Shown: positions 4,802-5,240 of the stretch, piece after piece | How the letters are laid out: each line of letters starts with the position of its first letter | Numbering within the stretch: position 1 is the stretch's first letter | NCBI GenBank assembly: GCA_007127935.1 | Contig: SKYL01000238.1 | Span: 1-5,240, forward strand | Direction: 5' to 3' | DNA: 5,240 bases | From: Halorhodospira sp. | GTDB lineage: Bacteria > Pseudomonadota > Gammaproteobacteria > Nitrococcales > Halorhodospiraceae | Made by a program: the position numbers and the translations under genes | Notes under the pieces: model-generated | The model's database searches: none | Told to the model about the DNA's origin: nothing | What the model saw: the letters and a program-made list of their open reading frames with translations, nothing else

Positions 4802-5240
4802 CCGTCTGACGGCGGCACTGCCGGCGCTGCGGCGGCGCGCCGACGCGGCGCTGGAGGCGGCGCTGCCGGACGCCGGGGAACACCCCCCACGCCTCCACGA
4901 AGCGATGCGCTACGCCGTCTTCGGCGCCGGCAAGCGGCTGCGCCCGGTGCTCGTCTACGCCGCCGGGGAGATGCTGGACCACGGCGATTCGGCGGCCCTG
5001 GACCCGCCCGCCGCGGCGGTGGAGCTGATCCACGCCTACTCCCTGGTCCACGACGACCTGCCGGCCATGGACGACGACGATTGGCGGCGCGGCCGACCCA
5101 CCTGCCACCGCGCCTTCGATGAACCCACCGCATTGCTAGTGGGCGATGCACTGCAATCCCTAGCCTTCGAGATCGTGACCGCCGTTACCCCGGGGGCGGC
5201 GCCCGGCGCCGCCCGCGCCCGCATGGCTGCCGCCCTGGCC
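4770..5240 (+). CDS. ispA: Farnesyl diphosphate synthase, N-terminal part (IspA)
   Basis: IspA condenses dimethylallyl or geranyl diphosphate with isopentenyl diphosphate to make farnesyl diphosphate, the precursor of quinone side chains and the undecaprenyl carrier. The 157 residues present are about half of a typical family member (E. coli 299). Visible motifs are GAGKRLRP (52-59, binding isopentenyl diphosphate), then HDDLPAMD with the first Asp-rich Mg motif (Asp95, Asp96, Asp101), then RRGRPTCH (106-113) and GDALQSLAF (125-133). The second Asp-rich motif lies beyond the window edge. Trp105 sits where E. coli IspA has Leu after the acidic run. The ATG at 4770 has a good ribosome site and overlaps xseB by 32 bases. 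Chain length (C15 rather than C10 or C20) is inferred from the xseB context and overall likeness. The reading frame is open to the window end, so truncation is due to the window only. Confidence 0.93.
   Translation, partial: MPSPSTPTASDRLTAALPALRRRADAALEAALPDAGEHPPRLHEAMRYAVFGAGKRLRPVLVYAAGEMLDHGDSAALDPPAAAVELIHAYSLVHDDLPAMDDDDWRRGRPTCHRAFDEPTALLVGDALQSLAFEIVTAVTPGAAPGAARARMAAALA

Noticed and set aside
1672..4809. A 1045-codon open frame on the plus strand, antisense to parE and parC.
   Set aside because: It runs opposite to two unmistakable essential genes and is rich in low-complexity His/Gly/Arg/Val sequence with no family resemblance. Long antisense open frames are expected in GC-rich coding DNA.
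4377..5108. A 243-codon minus-strand frame antisense to xseB and ispA.
   Set aside because: It is Arg/Pro/Gly-rich shadow sequence opposite two genes with clear homology, and it crosses the intergenic promoter region.

Overview
This GC-rich window comes from a proteobacterial chromosome and carries housekeeping genes. A gammaproteobacterium is most likely, because ParC, ParE, XseB and IspA all align by eye, almost end to end, with the Escherichia coli proteins, and because xseB-ispA is a classic proteobacterial pair. A halophilic or purple-sulfur lineage such as the Ectothiorhodospiraceae would fit the base composition and the compact parE-parC arrangement, but I cannot prove a genus from the sequence.

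Layout: (1) Positions 1-207 hold no convincing gene. They contain a run of palindromes: a short one at 4-16, a perfect 16-bp inverted repeat at 20-60, a perfect 9-bp one at 72-105, and a long bulged hairpin at 105-157. (2) parC (208-2469, minus) and parE (2497-4380, minus) encode the two subunits of DNA topoisomerase IV. They lie head to tail as parE-parC with 27 bases between them and are probably one operon. (3) A 172-bp divergent intergenic region (4381-4552) contains two back-to-back candidate sigma-70 promoters with the same weak -10-like hexamer and the same 17-bp spacing. It also has three copies of an 8-bp word, GAAACTTG. (4) xseB (4553-4801, plus) encodes the small subunit of exonuclease VII. 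It overlaps by 32 bases the start of ispA (4770 to the window end, plus, cut off), a short-chain (farnesyl) diphosphate synthase.

The leftward operon makes the enzyme that decatenates and relaxes DNA after replication. The rightward operon pairs a single-strand exonuclease subunit with isoprenoid precursor synthesis, and in many relatives dxs follows ispA. The two operons share one regulatory region and no obvious common pathway. I found no mobile-element gene, CRISPR array, tRNA or rRNA, and no protein-coding novel system. The parts not explained by known genes are the palindrome cluster at the left edge and the symmetric repeats between parE and xseB.
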